Assembly: GCF_000772045.1 (NCBI RefSeq)
Contig: NZ_CP009754.1
Span: 186,001-250,000, forward strand
Length of the DNA stretch: 64,000 nt
From: Streptomyces sp. CCM_MD2014
GTDB lineage: Bacteria; Actinomycetota; Actinomycetes; Streptomycetales; Streptomycetaceae
Reading direction: 5' to 3'
The position numbers were made by a program, and so were the translations under genes. Positions 25,487 to 33,727 of this stretch are shown here, piece by piece; position 1 is the first letter of the stretch; every line of letters starts with the position of its first letter. The notes under the pieces are model-generated. The model made no database searches. It was not told where the DNA came from and saw only the letters and a list, made by a program, of their open reading frames with translations.

Positions 25487-26323
25487 ATGAGTCAGTACGA
25501 CACCGGTCTCTCGCACGGAATGCACCTGGTCCACGACGGCCCGCCACAGGCACCGCCCATAGTGCTCATCCACGGTTCCGGCGCCTCGGGAGCCTTCTGG
25601 GCTCCGCTGGTTCCCGCGCTGGCCGAGCACCGGCACGTCCTGCGTGTCGACCTTCCGGGCTGCGGCAAGTCCCCGCCCGTCGACAGGTACGACGTGCCCC
25701 GGCAGGCGGGCCGGGTGGCGGCGCTCCTGGACGAACTCGGGCTGCGTCCGGTGACCGTGGTCGGCCACTCCAGCGGCGGCTACGTCGCCACGGCGCTCGC
25801 GGAGCTGCGCCCCGACCTGGTCGGCGCCGTCGCCCTGGTCAGCACGGGTCCGGGGCTGGACGCGTTCCTGCCCCAGCCGCTGATCCTCCGGCTGCTGCTG
25901 GCCCCGCCCTTCGGCCCGCTCCTGTGGCCGCGGCGTACGGACGCGATGCTCCGCAAGGGGATCGACGCGACGGCGGCCGGCCCCGTGGACGTGCCGGCCG
26001 GCCTGATCGAGGACCTGCGGGGGACGTCGTACCGCTCCTTCCGGACGGCCGCGCGCGGGAACACGGCCTACCTCGCCGAGCGCGGCGTGCCCGAACGCCT
26101 CGCCGCCCTCACCGTCCCGGTGCTGGTGCTCTTCGGCGCCGACGACCCGCGCTGGGAGCCGTCGTCGGCGCACCGGTACGAAGCCGTGCCCGACGCGCGG
26201 ATCGAGATGCTGCCGGGGGTCGGGCACCTGCCCCCGCTGGAGGCACCAGGAGCGACCGCCGAGCTGCTGCTGGGTCTCACCGCACAAGGCGTCGACGTCC
26301 CGGCCGCCGGCCCCGAGACCTAG
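25487..26323 (+). CDS. Alpha/beta hydrolase
   Basis: 278 residues. Oxyanion region VLIHGSGASGAFWAPLVPAL, nucleophile elbow VVGHSSGGYVATALAE (GHSSG), acid Asp in VLFGADDPRWEPSSA, and catalytic His in LPGVGHLPPLEAP. The family covers esterases, lipases and C-C bond hydrolases, so the substrate is open. ATG 25487 follows GGAGCAGCATCACCGC. A GTG-started AraC regulator begins 9 bp after its stop, so the two probably share a transcript. Confidence 0.82.
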   Translation: MSQYDTGLSHGMHLVHDGPPQAPPIVLIHGSGASGAFWAPLVPALAEHRHVLRVDLPGCGKSPPVDRYDVPRQAGRVAALLDELGLRPVTVVGHSSGGYVATALAELRPDLVGAVALVSTGPGLDAFLPQPLILRLLLAPPFGPLLWPRRTDAMLRKGIDATAAGPVDVPAGLIEDLRGTSYRSFRTAARGNTAYLAERGVPERLAALTVPVLVLFGADDPRWEPSSAHRYEAVPDARIEMLPGVGHLPPLEAPGATAELLLGLTAQGVDVPAAGPET

Positions 26324-26332
26324 ACTGGCGAC

Positions 26333-27187
26333 GTGTCGTCCACCAGGGCACCCGACGGGGCGCCGCCCGACTGGTCGAGCGTGCACGTCGCGGTCCCGCC
26401 GCCCTCGGTCCGGCTGCCGGGGGTGAGCATGGCCGGGTTCAGTCAGCGCGTGCCCGCCTTCGTGGACATGGCCATGGTCGCGCATCCGTCCGTCACCGTG
26501 CTCATCGACCTGAGCGAGGGCGACGGCCTCCTGTACGGCGCCGCCGGCCGGCACGGCCACGGCAGCTTCGTCGTCGGCCTCGCGCCGGGAGACCTCAGGG
26601 CCGCCGGCCGGGTCGGCGCATGCCTGCAGATCCGGCTGGAACCGGCCGTGGCGGCCGCGGTGCTCGGCCCGTCGGGCGGGCTCGGCGGGCGGGTGGAGTC
26701 CTTCGAGGACGTCTGGGGCCGCGAGGCGGCGCGGGCCCAGGAGGAACTGCGCGCCGCCGGGTCCTGGGACGAGCGGTTCGCGGTCGCGGCGGACCTCCTG
26801 AGGCGCCGCACGGCGGACCGGTCGCCGGTCGATCCGGAGGTCGCCCACACCTGGCGGACGACACTGGTCAGCCGGGGGCGCGTACGGGTCGAGGATCTCG
26901 CCGACGAGGTCGGCTGGAGCCGCAAGCGGCTGTCGGCCCGCTTCCACGCCCAGCTGGGCATCACGCCCAAGCGGGCCGGCCGGCTGGTGCGGTTCGACCA
27001 CGCCGCCCACCTGCTCGCGGCGGGTCTGGCCCCGGCCACCGTCGCCTTCGAGTGCGGCTATGCGGACCAGTCCCATCTCCACCGGGAGGTGGGGGCGTTC
27101 ACCGGGCTCACCCCCACGGCCGTGGCCGGCGCCCCGTGGCTCGCGATCGACGACGTCGCGTGGCCGGGCCAGTCGCCCGGGGCGTAG
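26333..27187 (+). CDS. AraC family transcriptional regulator
   Basis: 284 residues. The C-terminal DNA-binding domain has both helix-turn-helices: VEDLADEVGWSRKRLSARFHAQLGITPKRA (split: VEDLADEVGWSRKRLSARF, HAQLGITPKRA) and TVAFECGYADQSHLHREVGAFTGLTP (split: TVAFECGYADQSHL, HREVGAFTGLTP). The N-terminal 170 residues resemble a cupin-type effector domain but show no clear ligand motif. It is 9 bp after the alpha/beta hydrolase, whose expression it may control. GTG 26333 is the likely start. Confidence 0.85.
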   Translation: MSSTRAPDGAPPDWSSVHVAVPPPSVRLPGVSMAGFSQRVPAFVDMAMVAHPSVTVLIDLSEGDGLLYGAAGRHGHGSFVVGLAPGDLRAAGRVGACLQIRLEPAVAAAVLGPSGGLGGRVESFEDVWGREAARAQEELRAAGSWDERFAVAADLLRRRTADRSPVDPEVAHTWRTTLVSRGRVRVEDLADEVGWSRKRLSARFHAQLGITPKRAGRLVRFDHAAHLLAAGLAPATVAFECGYADQSHLHREVGAFTGLTPTAVAGAPWLAIDDVAWPGQSPGA

Positions 27188-27198
27188 CGTCTGGCCGC

Positions 27199-28281
27199 AT
27201 GGGATCACCGCCTCGTCCGCACTCCGCGCCCGGCGCCGCCCGGTGCCGGGCCCGTGACCTGGGAATCGTCATCGGGTCCTGCGACACCGGGCCCTTGAAC
27301 ACGATCACCGACGTGCCCGGTGTCCGCGTCGGGCACACCACCGTGCGCCGGCCGCCGGAGGTGCACACCGGAGTCACCGCGGTCGTGCCGGACCTCGTCG
27401 GTCCCCGCACGCCGCTGCCGGCCGGGGTGTTCACGGGCAACGGCTACGGCAAGCTGATCGGTACCACTCAGCTCACCGAGCTCGGTGAGCTGGAGACCCC
27501 GGTGCTGCTCACCTCCACCCTGTCGGCGTTCCGGGCGGCCGACGCCCTCGTCGGCTGGGTGCTGGGGCGGCCGGGGTGCGAGGAGGTACGGAGCCTCAAT
27601 CCGGTCGTGGGCGAGTGCAACGACGGCTTCCTGTCCGACATCCGGGCCCGGCCCGTCCACGAGGAGCACGTGCGGGCCGCCCTGGACACGGCTTCGGGCG
27701 GTCCGGTGGCCGAGGGGTGCGTCGGCGCGGGGACCGGCACCGTCGCGCTGGGGTTCAAGGCCGGTGTCGGCACCGCCTCCCGCGTCCCGGCCGTGGGAGA
27801 CCGGCGCTTCACGGTGGGCGTGCTGGTGCAGGCGAACTTCGGCGGCACGCTTCGGGTCCTCGGCCGGACCTTCGCTCCCCCGCACCCGGGCGCCGCACCG
27901 GAGGGTCCGGGGCCGGACGCGGACGTCGGTTCCTGCATGATCGTGGTCGCCACCGACGCTCCCGTCGACTCCCGGCAGCTCACCCGGGTCGCACGGCGCG
28001 CCGTGTTCGCGCTGGCCCGCACGGGCGCGGCGTACAGCCACGGCAGTGGTGACTACGCCGTCGCCTTCGGCACACGGCCGCACGCCGGTCATCCGGTGGC
28101 GGACGCCGATCTGGGCCCGCTGTTCGAGGCCGTCCTCGACGGGGTCGAGGAAGCGGTGCTCAACTCGCTGCTCGCGGCGAGCACGACGACCGGTTTCGGC
28201 GGCCGTACGGTGCCCGCGCTCTCCGCGGAGGCCCTGGTCGCCGCCCTGGCCGGTCCGGTCCAGGGACTCGGCGGCCGTTGA
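27199..28281 (+). CDS. P1 family peptidase (DmpA-like aminopeptidase)
   Basis: 360 residues. Ntn-type enzyme that activates itself by cleaving before a Ser. The cleavage-site segment is PDADVGSCMIVVATDAPVDSRQ near residue 245, with Gly-Ser as the expected scissile pair; the catalytic Asn is expected in NGYGKLIGTTQL or NPVVGECNDG. The N-terminal ITDVPGVRVGHTTV and GVFTGNGYGKLIG segments are diagnostic of S58/P1 peptidases. It removes N-terminal residues from small peptides and amides. ATG 27199 is 11 bp after the AraC stop. No signal peptide, so it acts in the cytoplasm. Confidence 0.88.
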   Translation: MGSPPRPHSAPGAARCRARDLGIVIGSCDTGPLNTITDVPGVRVGHTTVRRPPEVHTGVTAVVPDLVGPRTPLPAGVFTGNGYGKLIGTTQLTELGELETPVLLTSTLSAFRAADALVGWVLGRPGCEEVRSLNPVVGECNDGFLSDIRARPVHEEHVRAALDTASGGPVAEGCVGAGTGTVALGFKAGVGTASRVPAVGDRRFTVGVLVQANFGGTLRVLGRTFAPPHPGAAPEGPGPDADVGSCMIVVATDAPVDSRQLTRVARRAVFALARTGAAYSHGSGDYAVAFGTRPHAGHPVADADLGPLFEAVLDGVEEAVLNSLLAASTTTGFGGRTVPALSAEALVAALAGPVQGLGGR

Positions 28282-28495
28282 ACGGACGCGCACGGGAGGG
28301 CCCTCACGACGTCGTCCCGCCCCGGCCGGACAGTGACCGACCCGGCCGGATGCTCACCACCTCGGCTCCGGCCGAGGCCGGGGCCGTTTGCCGGACGCGC
28401 GGGCAGTTGATAGGGAAGTGGTGTCCCGGAGGGTTTCGGCCCGCCCGAGCACCTCGCGACCCGACGGCCCGGAACCCACGACCGGAGAAGCTCCC

Positions 28496-28888
28496 ATGAA
28501 GATCCAGCTCACCAGCGTTTTCGTCGACGACCAGGCCCATGCCCTGCGCTTTTACACCGAGACGCTGGGCTTTGTGAAGAAGCACGACGTGCCCGTGGGG
28601 GCCGGAGGGGACCGCTGGCTGACGGTGGTCTCCCCGGAGCTTCCCGACGGGACCGAGCTGCTCCTCGAGCCCTCCGGTCATCCCGCGGTGGGGCCGTACC
28701 GGACCGCGTTGGCCCAGGACGGCATTCCCGCCGCCTCCTTCGCCGTGGACGACGTGCGGGCGGAGTACGACCGGCTGCGCGGACTCGGGGTGCACTTCAC
28801 CCAGGAGCCGCTGGAGATGGGTCCGGTCACCACGGCGGTCCTGGACGACACCTGCGGCAATCTGATCCAGATCATGCAGGGCCAGTAG
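28496..28888 (+). CDS. VOC family protein (glyoxalase/bleomycin-resistance fold)
   Basis: 130 residues. Starts MKIQLTSVFVDDQAHALRFYTETLGF, the standard VOC opening, and ends LDDTCGNLIQIMQGQ with the usual GN(L/I)xxLxQ tail. The second half repeats the fold (IPAASFAVDDVRAEYDRLRGLG). Members bind a metal or a drug; function is not predictable from family alone. GGAGAAG lies 6-12 bp before ATG 28496. The 214 bp before it contain a hairpin CTCGGC-TCCG-GCCGAG at 28361-28376, maybe the terminator of the peptidase gene. Confidence 0.85.
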   Translation: MKIQLTSVFVDDQAHALRFYTETLGFVKKHDVPVGAGGDRWLTVVSPELPDGTELLLEPSGHPAVGPYRTALAQDGIPAASFAVDDVRAEYDRLRGLGVHFTQEPLEMGPVTTAVLDDTCGNLIQIMQGQ

Positions 28889-28937
28889 CCGCGAGCGCGT
28901 CCGGCGGAACATCCGGGGCCCGGGAGAACCCTCGTGC

Positions 28938-29345
28938 CTACGGAGCCGTCGCGCTCTCCAGCCGGTCGGCCAGCGTCGCGGCGAACTCCTCCGCCCGTGC
29001 CAGCTGGGTCCGCAGGTCGGCCACCCGCTGCCGGGCCGCCCGTTCGAAGTCTCGGACGCGTTCCAGGAGTTGCTCACGCTCGTCGGCCGGCAGCGGCCCG
29101 TCGCCGCGGTCCAGGCGGTCGGTGGCCTCCAGCAGATCGCGCATCTCGTCGAGGGTGAAGCCGAGCGGCTTCATGCGGCGCACGACCATGAGGCGGGCGA
29201 CGTCGGCCTCCGTGTACAGCCGGAAGCCGCCCTGTGAGCGTGCGGAGGGGACGACCAGGCCGGTCTCCTCGTAGTGCCGGATCGTGCGCAGCGACAACTC
29301 GGTCCTGGCCGCCACCTCGCCGATCTGCATGTGCCCGCCGCTCAC
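28938..29345 (-). CDS. MerR family transcriptional regulator
   Basis: 135 residues. MQIGEVAARTELSLRTIRHYEETGLVVPSARSQGGFRLYTEADVARL (split: MQIGEVAARTELSLRTIRHY, EETGLVVPSARSQGG, FRLYTEADVARL) is the winged-helix MerR DNA-binding domain. A coiled-coil dimerisation helix follows (REQLLERVRDFERAARQRVADLR). No Cys is present in the short C-terminus, so it is not a classical metal sensor. GTG 29345 is preferred because GAGGAAGG sits 7-14 bp upstream; ATG 29330 is the alternative. It diverges from a promoter with a 19-bp spacer that it probably activates. Confidence 0.88.
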   Translation of the reverse strand: MSGGHMQIGEVAARTELSLRTIRHYEETGLVVPSARSQGGFRLYTEADVARLMVVRRMKPLGFTLDEMRDLLEATDRLDRGDGPLPADEREQLLERVRDFERAARQRVADLRTQLARAEEFAATLADRLESATAP

Positions 29346-29388
29346 GCTGCGCCTTCCTCGTCGTCCGTCCTGCCGCCACCGCGACGGC

Positions 29389-29419
29389 TTGGATCTCTAC
29401 CGTAACGTTAGGGTAGAGT
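29389..29419 (+). promoter_or_regulatory. MerR-type promoter with 19-bp spacer and dyad operator
   Basis: TTGGAT (-35, 29389-29394) and TAGAGT (-10, 29414-29419) are separated by 19 bp, the over-long spacing that MerR regulators correct by DNA distortion. The spacer holds the dyad CTCTACC (29395-29401) / GGTAGAG (29412-29418) with an inner TAACGTTA palindrome. Transcription would run rightward, towards the small ORF at 29564 and the SulP gene. Confidence 0.75.
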
Positions 29420-29563
29420 TGCCCGGGTGCCGGGCCGCTGTGCCGTTCGGCACTCTATGGTGCGGGAGGCCCGACACGGTGCGGGAGACCCGGTCCACCA
29501 TGCCACTGCCGGGGCCGAGGAAGCTCCCGGCGAAGACCGACGCCGGCAGGAGAGAGCGAGCGC

Positions 29564-29602
29564 ATGCCCATGATGCCCCGCGCCGCCGTCTGCCCGCCGT
29601 GA
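29564..29602 (+). CDS. Candidate 12-residue leader peptide with Cys, upstream of the SulP gene
   Basis: MPMMPRAAVCPP preceded by AGGAGAGA (29549-29556), a better ribosome site than that of the SulP gene itself. Short Cys-containing upstream ORFs are known in actinomycetes ahead of sulfur-assimilation genes, where Cys starvation stalls ribosomes. Whether this one is translated is inference. A GTGCCG-TT-CGGCAC hairpin at 29440-29453 lies earlier in the same leader. Confidence 0.4.
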   Translation: MPMMPRAAVCPP

Positions 29603-29740
29603 CGCTTCGCCCCTGAGCCGGCGGCCGTTCTCGACGGCACGCCGTGTTCTTCCCACCTCGGCCCACCACCGCGCGGCCCCCGCGCTTCCCCGCACGCCCC
29701 TCGCCGCCGGGCGTGCCCGACCACGACGGGTACCTCCCTC

Positions 29741-31246
29741 TTGTCTGCTCCCGCGCTTTCCCCCGCCGCGCGTCTGCGCGGCCTCAAGCCCGACTGGATC
29801 TCCGACCCCAAGGTGTGGCGCACCGAGGTCCTCGCCGGACTCGTCGTCGCCCTCGCCCTGATCCCGGAGGCGATCTCGTTCTCGATCATCGCCGGGGTCG
29901 ACCCGGAGATCGGCCTGTTCGCGGCCTTCACCATGGCCGTCACCATCTCGGTCGTGGGCGGCCGCCGCGCGATGATCTCCGCGGCGACGGGCGCCGTCGC
30001 CCTGGTGATCGCCCCGTTGAACCGCGAGCACGGCCTGAGCTACCTCGTCGCGGCGGTCATCCTCGCCGGTGTCTTCCAGGTGGTCCTCGGCGCGCTCGGG
30101 GTGGCCAGGCTGATGCGCTTCGTGCCGCGCTCGGTGATGGTCGGCTTCGTCAACGCCCTGGCCATCCTCATCTTCATGGCGCAGGTGCCGGAGCTGACCG
30201 ACGTGCCCTGGCCCGTCTACCCGCTGGCAGCGGGCGGGCTGGTGCTGATGGTGCTCTTCCCGAAGGTCACCCGGGTGGTCCCCGCGCCGCTCGTCTCCAT
30301 CGTCGTCCTGACCGTCGTCACCGTGGCGGCCGGCATCGCCGTGCCGACCGTCGGAGACAAGGGGGAGCTGCCCCACGCGCTGCCGGTGCCGGGGCTGCCC
30401 GACGTGCCGTTCACCCTCGACACGCTGACGACCGTCGCCCCGTACGCACTCGCCATGGCGCTGGTCGGGCTCATGGAGTCGCTGATGACGGCGAAGCTGG
30501 TGGACGACATCACGGACACCCACTCCGACAAGACCCGCGAGTCGATCGGTCAGGGCATCGCCAACATCGTCACCGGCTTCTTCGGCGGCATGGGCGGATG
30601 CGCCATGATCGGCCAGACGATGATCAACGTGAAGGTGTCCGGCGCGCGTACCCGCCTGTCCACGTTCCTGGCGGGCTCGTTCCTGATGGTGCTGTGCATC
30701 GTCTTCGGCCCGGTCGTGTCCGACATCCCGATGGCCGCCCTCGTCGCGGTGATGGTGATGGTGTCGTTCACGACGTTCGACTGGCACTCCGTCGCCCCGA
30801 GGACGCTGAAGCGGATGCCGGCCGGTGAGATCCTCGTCATGGTGATCACCGTCGCGGTCGTGGTCGCCACCAGCAACCTGGCCGTCGGCGTCGTGGTCGG
30901 CTCCGTCACCGCGATGGTCGTCTTCGCCAGGCGGGTGGCCCGCCTGGCCGACGTCACCTCGGTGACCGACCCCGACGGCGGCCAGGTCGTCTACTCCGTC
31001 ACCGGCGAGTTGTTCTTCGCCTCCAGCAACGACCTGGTCTCGCGCTTCGACTACGCCGGTGACCCCGACCAGGTGGTCATCGACCTGTCCGCCACCCACA
31101 TCTGGGACGCCTCGTCCGTCGCCGCCCTGGACGCGATCGAGACCAAGTACGCGCAGCGCGGCAAGCAGGTCGAGATCGTCGGCCTCAACGAGCACAGCAC
31201 CGTCATGCGCGAGAGGCTCGGCGGCACCCTCACCGGCAACCACTGA
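29741..31246 (+). CDS. SulP family anion transporter with STAS domain
   Basis: 501 residues. The transmembrane part (about residues 25-400, 10-14 helices) begins EVLAGLVVALALIPEAISFSIIAGVDPEIGLF (split: EVLAGLVVALALIPEAISF, SIIAGVDPEIGLF), the SulP signature. A C-terminal STAS domain (VVYSVTGELFFASSNDLVSRF, then VIDLSATHIWDASSVAALD) follows. Members move sulfate, bicarbonate or other anions. The start is a TTG at 29741 because no ATG/GTG lies in frame upstream; its ribosome site is weak. The MerR promoter and a 300-nt leader precede it. Confidence 0.88.
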   Translation: MSAPALSPAARLRGLKPDWISDPKVWRTEVLAGLVVALALIPEAISFSIIAGVDPEIGLFAAFTMAVTISVVGGRRAMISAATGAVALVIAPLNREHGLSYLVAAVILAGVFQVVLGALGVARLMRFVPRSVMVGFVNALAILIFMAQVPELTDVPWPVYPLAAGGLVLMVLFPKVTRVVPAPLVSIVVLTVVTVAAGIAVPTVGDKGELPHALPVPGLPDVPFTLDTLTTVAPYALAMALVGLMESLMTAKLVDDITDTHSDKTRESIGQGIANIVTGFFGGMGGCAMIGQTMINVKVSGARTRLSTFLAGSFLMVLCIVFGPVVSDIPMAALVAVMVMVSFTTFDWHSVAPRTLKRMPAGEILVMVITVAVVVATSNLAVGVVVGSVTAMVVFARRVARLADVTSVTDPDGGQVVYSVTGELFFASSNDLVSRFDYAGDPDQVVIDLSATHIWDASSVAALDAIETKYAQRGKQVEIVGLNEHSTVMRERLGGTLTGNH

Positions 31247-31260
31247 CCCTCCGGGCCGTC

Positions 31261-31310
31261 ACACGGGGCGGGCATCACGCGCGGGGCGGGCATCATGCGC
31301 GGGGCGGGCG
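31261..31310. repeat. Three tandem copies of an 18-bp GC-rich unit
   Basis: Units ACACGGGGCGGGCATC, ACGCGCGGGGCGGGCATC and ATGCGCGGGGCGGGCGG follow each other. The third unit contains the stop codon of the minus-strand ferritin-like gene (31293-31295). Sits between convergent genes. No stem is formed, so it is not a standard terminator. Confidence 0.7.
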
Positions 31311-32444
31311 GAACTGGGGGCCGTAGGTGCCGCGGGCTCCCGGGAGGGGGATTTCCATGAGCTCGAGCGCGGGGGCCTCCAGCCCGCCCATGGTCCGGAC
31401 GGCGGAACCCAGGGTGCGGGCGTCGCCGTCGGCCCAGGCCGTCTCGAGGGTGCTCAGCACGTTGGCGTAGGCGGTGTCGAAGCGGTCGAGGAGATCCCGG
31501 ACGCGCTGCGACGGGTCGGGCCATCCGCCGGCCGAGACCCGGGCCATGGGACGCGCGTCCGGGAAGGGCACGGGGGCGCCGGTGAACCGCCAGCCGTCGT
31601 CCTCCCGGCGCAGTTGCCGTCCGTGGTAGATCTCGCCGAAGGCGTAGTAGTGGGCCGGGTAGTCGTCCCCGAAGGCGTCCTCGGGGGAACTGGTGGTGCC
31701 CTCCCCCTGTTCCTTGATGGTCTCGATGGCCCGCTCGACGCCGTCGAGGTCGGTCACGGGTTCCAGGACGTCGGAGCCGATGCGCTGGGAGAGCTGCCCG
31801 CGGGCCGACAGTTCGGGCGCCGTGGACCGGAAGGCGCTCATGAGCTCGTCGTAGAAGTGGCCGATGCTGGGCGAGCCGTTCAAGCCGCGGGCGAGGGGCG
31901 CCTCGGGGGCTTCGATCGCCATCATCACGTCGTGCACGAAGGGCCTGTTGAGGCCCGAGAGGTAGACGTTCACCCCGTCGCGCACCCCGCCGGGCAGGGG
32001 GCCCGGGTAGGCGAGGGCCGCGTCCGTGATCCGCGGCCGGCCTCCCACGGCCACCAGCAGGTTGCAGACGACGCCCATGTGGTACATCTCGTCGCCGATG
32101 ATGCGCCGGATGAGGCGCGCGACGTGGCTGGTGCGATCCCCCACGGACCACCATCCGCACAGGTAGGGCGGGATCGTGGCGAGTTCGAGGGCCACGGCGA
32201 CCTGCAGGGCCTCCCGCAGCCAGCCGGCACCGCGGCCGCCGCGGGGTACGGCGAGCAGCCGGGCCACGGACCGGCAGCCGGAGACGGCACCTTCGGGCCG
32301 CCCGGCCGCCCGGACGGGCGCGGCGGCCGAGACGGGGGCGGCCGCCGAGAGGGGGGTCGCGGCCGTCAGGACGGCCGACGCCATGAAGGTCCTTCGCCCG
32401 AACGGGGCGCCCGTCCCCGACGCTTCCTCGCGCACACCAGTCAC
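31293..32444 (-). CDS. Tat-exported ferritin-like protein (VioB/iminophenylpyruvate dimer synthase-like)
   Basis: 383 residues. Tat signal FGRRTFMASAVLTAATPLSA near residues 16-35. The ferritin-like core shows ALELATIPPYLCGWWS and RRIIGDEMYHMGVVCNLLVAVGG; ELATIPPYL plus DEMYHM supply the Glu and His metal ligands of the pfam Ferritin-like family found in VioB. HYYAFGEIYHGRQLRRE is a second conserved patch. VioB homologues couple indole imines, but many stand-alone members have unknown roles and no tryptophan oxidase gene is adjacent. GTG 32444 is the start. Export would be unusual for VioB. Confidence 0.7.
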   Translation of the reverse strand: MTGVREEASGTGAPFGRRTFMASAVLTAATPLSAAAPVSAAAPVRAAGRPEGAVSGCRSVARLLAVPRGGRGAGWLREALQVAVALELATIPPYLCGWWSVGDRTSHVARLIRRIIGDEMYHMGVVCNLLVAVGGRPRITDAALAYPGPLPGGVRDGVNVYLSGLNRPFVHDVMMAIEAPEAPLARGLNGSPSIGHFYDELMSAFRSTAPELSARGQLSQRIGSDVLEPVTDLDGVERAIETIKEQGEGTTSSPEDAFGDDYPAHYYAFGEIYHGRQLRREDDGWRFTGAPVPFPDARPMARVSAGGWPDPSQRVRDLLDRFDTAYANVLSTLETAWADGDARTLGSAVRTMGGLEAPALELMEIPLPGARGTYGPQFRPPRA

Positions 32445-32579
32445 CCGTACTCCCTCTGCAAGCGATGCCCGCCTCTGACCGAGACGTCCGCGTTTGTCCG
32501 ACGGCTGGCGAAACTAGCAGCGCCGAGGCCGTTTCCCGGGCGGGCGGCACCGAGCGGGGCATCCTCTACCCGGTCGGCC

Positions 32580-33401
32580 CTACCGGCGGCGCCCGGGTGC
32601 GGCGCCGAGTGGCTCACGTATCAGCGACAGCAGCAGCCCGTGCGTCTCGGCGTCGGCCGCCGCCACCAGCCCCCGGCCGGCGGGACCGACCGGGCCGCCG
32701 TCGACTCCGGTGACGACGCAGCCGACCGCCCGGCACAGCGCGATGCCGGCGGCGAAGTGCACGCTCTCCGTGAGGCCGGTGCCGTCGGTGACATAGGCGG
32801 CACGTTTCCCGGCCGCGACCCAGGCCAGTGCCAGTGTCGTCGACACCACCCGGGGCCGGAACTCCTGCCGGAACCCGGGGTGGGCGAGCAGGTCCACCGC
32901 ACGGAACGCGGGCGCGCCGGGGAAGGGCGGATCGAGGTTCACGTCGACGAGCCGGGTGGCCGCGGTGGGCGCCAGTGCGGTGTCCCGGCCGTCGCGCCGT
33001 ACCCGGGCGCGCTCCCCGTCGGTGTGGAAGACCTCGCCGCCGAACGGGTCGGCCACCGCCGCGGGGCCGCCGCGCAACGCCACGTTGACGGCCACGAGCG
33101 CGGTACCGACGGCGTAGTTGAGGGTGCCGCACAGGGGATCCACCAACCACTCCCGCCCGGCGTCGGCCGGTCCCCGCCGCCCGCTCTCCTCCCCGCGCAC
33201 CGCGTCCCGCGGCCGGGCCGCATGGATGACGTCGAGGATCGCCTCCTCGGCCGCCACGTCGACGTCGGTGGCGAAGTCCCCACCCCCCTTGTCGAATCGG
33301 GCCAGCCGACGCCCGTACCGGGCCCGTACGATCTCCGCGCCGGCCCGGGCGGCGGCGATTGCGACCTCGGTGTCGCCATGACTCACAGGTGAGTTGATCA
33401 C
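32580..33401 (-). CDS. Inositol monophosphatase family protein with altered metal-site motifs
   Basis: 273 residues. ARFDKGGGDFATDVDVAAEEAIL and GEESG are the family's first motifs. The second reads WLVDPLCGTLNYAVG where the family has DPxDGTxNF, so the second metal Asp is replaced by Cys (TGC codon). The C-terminal WDxAAG motif reads VHFAAG, losing the third metal Asp. The fold is kept but Mg2+-dependent phosphatase activity is doubtful. GTG 33401 or GTG 33386 starts it. No operon partner. Could be a scaffold or have changed chemistry. Confidence 0.75.
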   Translation of the reverse strand: MINSPVSHGDTEVAIAAARAGAEIVRARYGRRLARFDKGGGDFATDVDVAAEEAILDVIHAARPRDAVRGEESGRRGPADAGREWLVDPLCGTLNYAVGTALVAVNVALRGGPAAVADPFGGEVFHTDGERARVRRDGRDTALAPTAATRLVDVNLDPPFPGAPAFRAVDLLAHPGFRQEFRPRVVSTTLALAWVAAGKRAAYVTDGTGLTESVHFAAGIALCRAVGCVVTGVDGGPVGPAGRGLVAAADAETHGLLLSLIREPLGAAPGRRR

Positions 33402-33677
33402 GGGTGCAGGGTAACGGCCGTCGCGGTCCCGGCCTGTCCGCACCCGTTCGCGGCCAGGGCACAATGCCTGCTGTGAGCCATCTCCTGTGCGGCGTCGCCG
33501 GACGACGGCCGCGGACTGGCGCCCGAGGCTGCCACCAACCCCCGGGGGCGTTCGCAGCCTTCCGGAGGAAATGACCCGGCCCGGGAAAGCGGCACGGGCA
33601 TGAGAACACGGCGCGCAGCGCACTGAGCGAGATTGCCCGGCACCCCCGCGTCGACTTGCCCGGCCCACTGTTCGCCG

Positions 33678-33719
33678 TTGACACACTCTTGACACGGTCA
33701 CGTCGACCGCTTGTATGGT
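33678..33719 (+). promoter_or_regulatory. Promoter of the chitin monooxygenase/chitinase genes
   Basis: TTGACA occurs at 33678-33683 and again at 33689-33694. TTGTAT (33711-33716) lies 16 bp after the second. The -10 region overlaps the DasR-type site, so repressor binding would block polymerase. Confidence 0.55.
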
Positions 33720-33727
33720 CTAGTCCA
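33716..33727. promoter_or_regulatory. DasR responsive element (dre)
   Basis: TGGTCTAGTCCA matches the dre core TGGTCTAGACCA at 11 of 12 positions. DasR is the Streptomyces GntR-type repressor of chitin and N-acetylglucosamine genes. Its place right after a -35 element, ahead of a chitin monooxygenase and a chitinase, supports the call. Confidence 0.82.

Noticed and set aside
29284..29616. 110-codon plus-strand frame upstream of the SulP gene
   Set aside because: It starts inside the MerR gene on the other strand, has no ribosome site and reads as Arg/Pro-rich noise.
32465..32713. Small Arg/Pro-rich plus-strand frame between the ferritin-like and phosphatase-like genes
   Set aside because: Antisense to the end of the phosphatase-like gene, no ribosome site and no family pattern.
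33398..33643. 81-codon minus-strand frame in the chitin-gene control region
   Set aside because: No ribosome site, unlikely residue make-up, and it overlaps the start region of the neighbouring gene.
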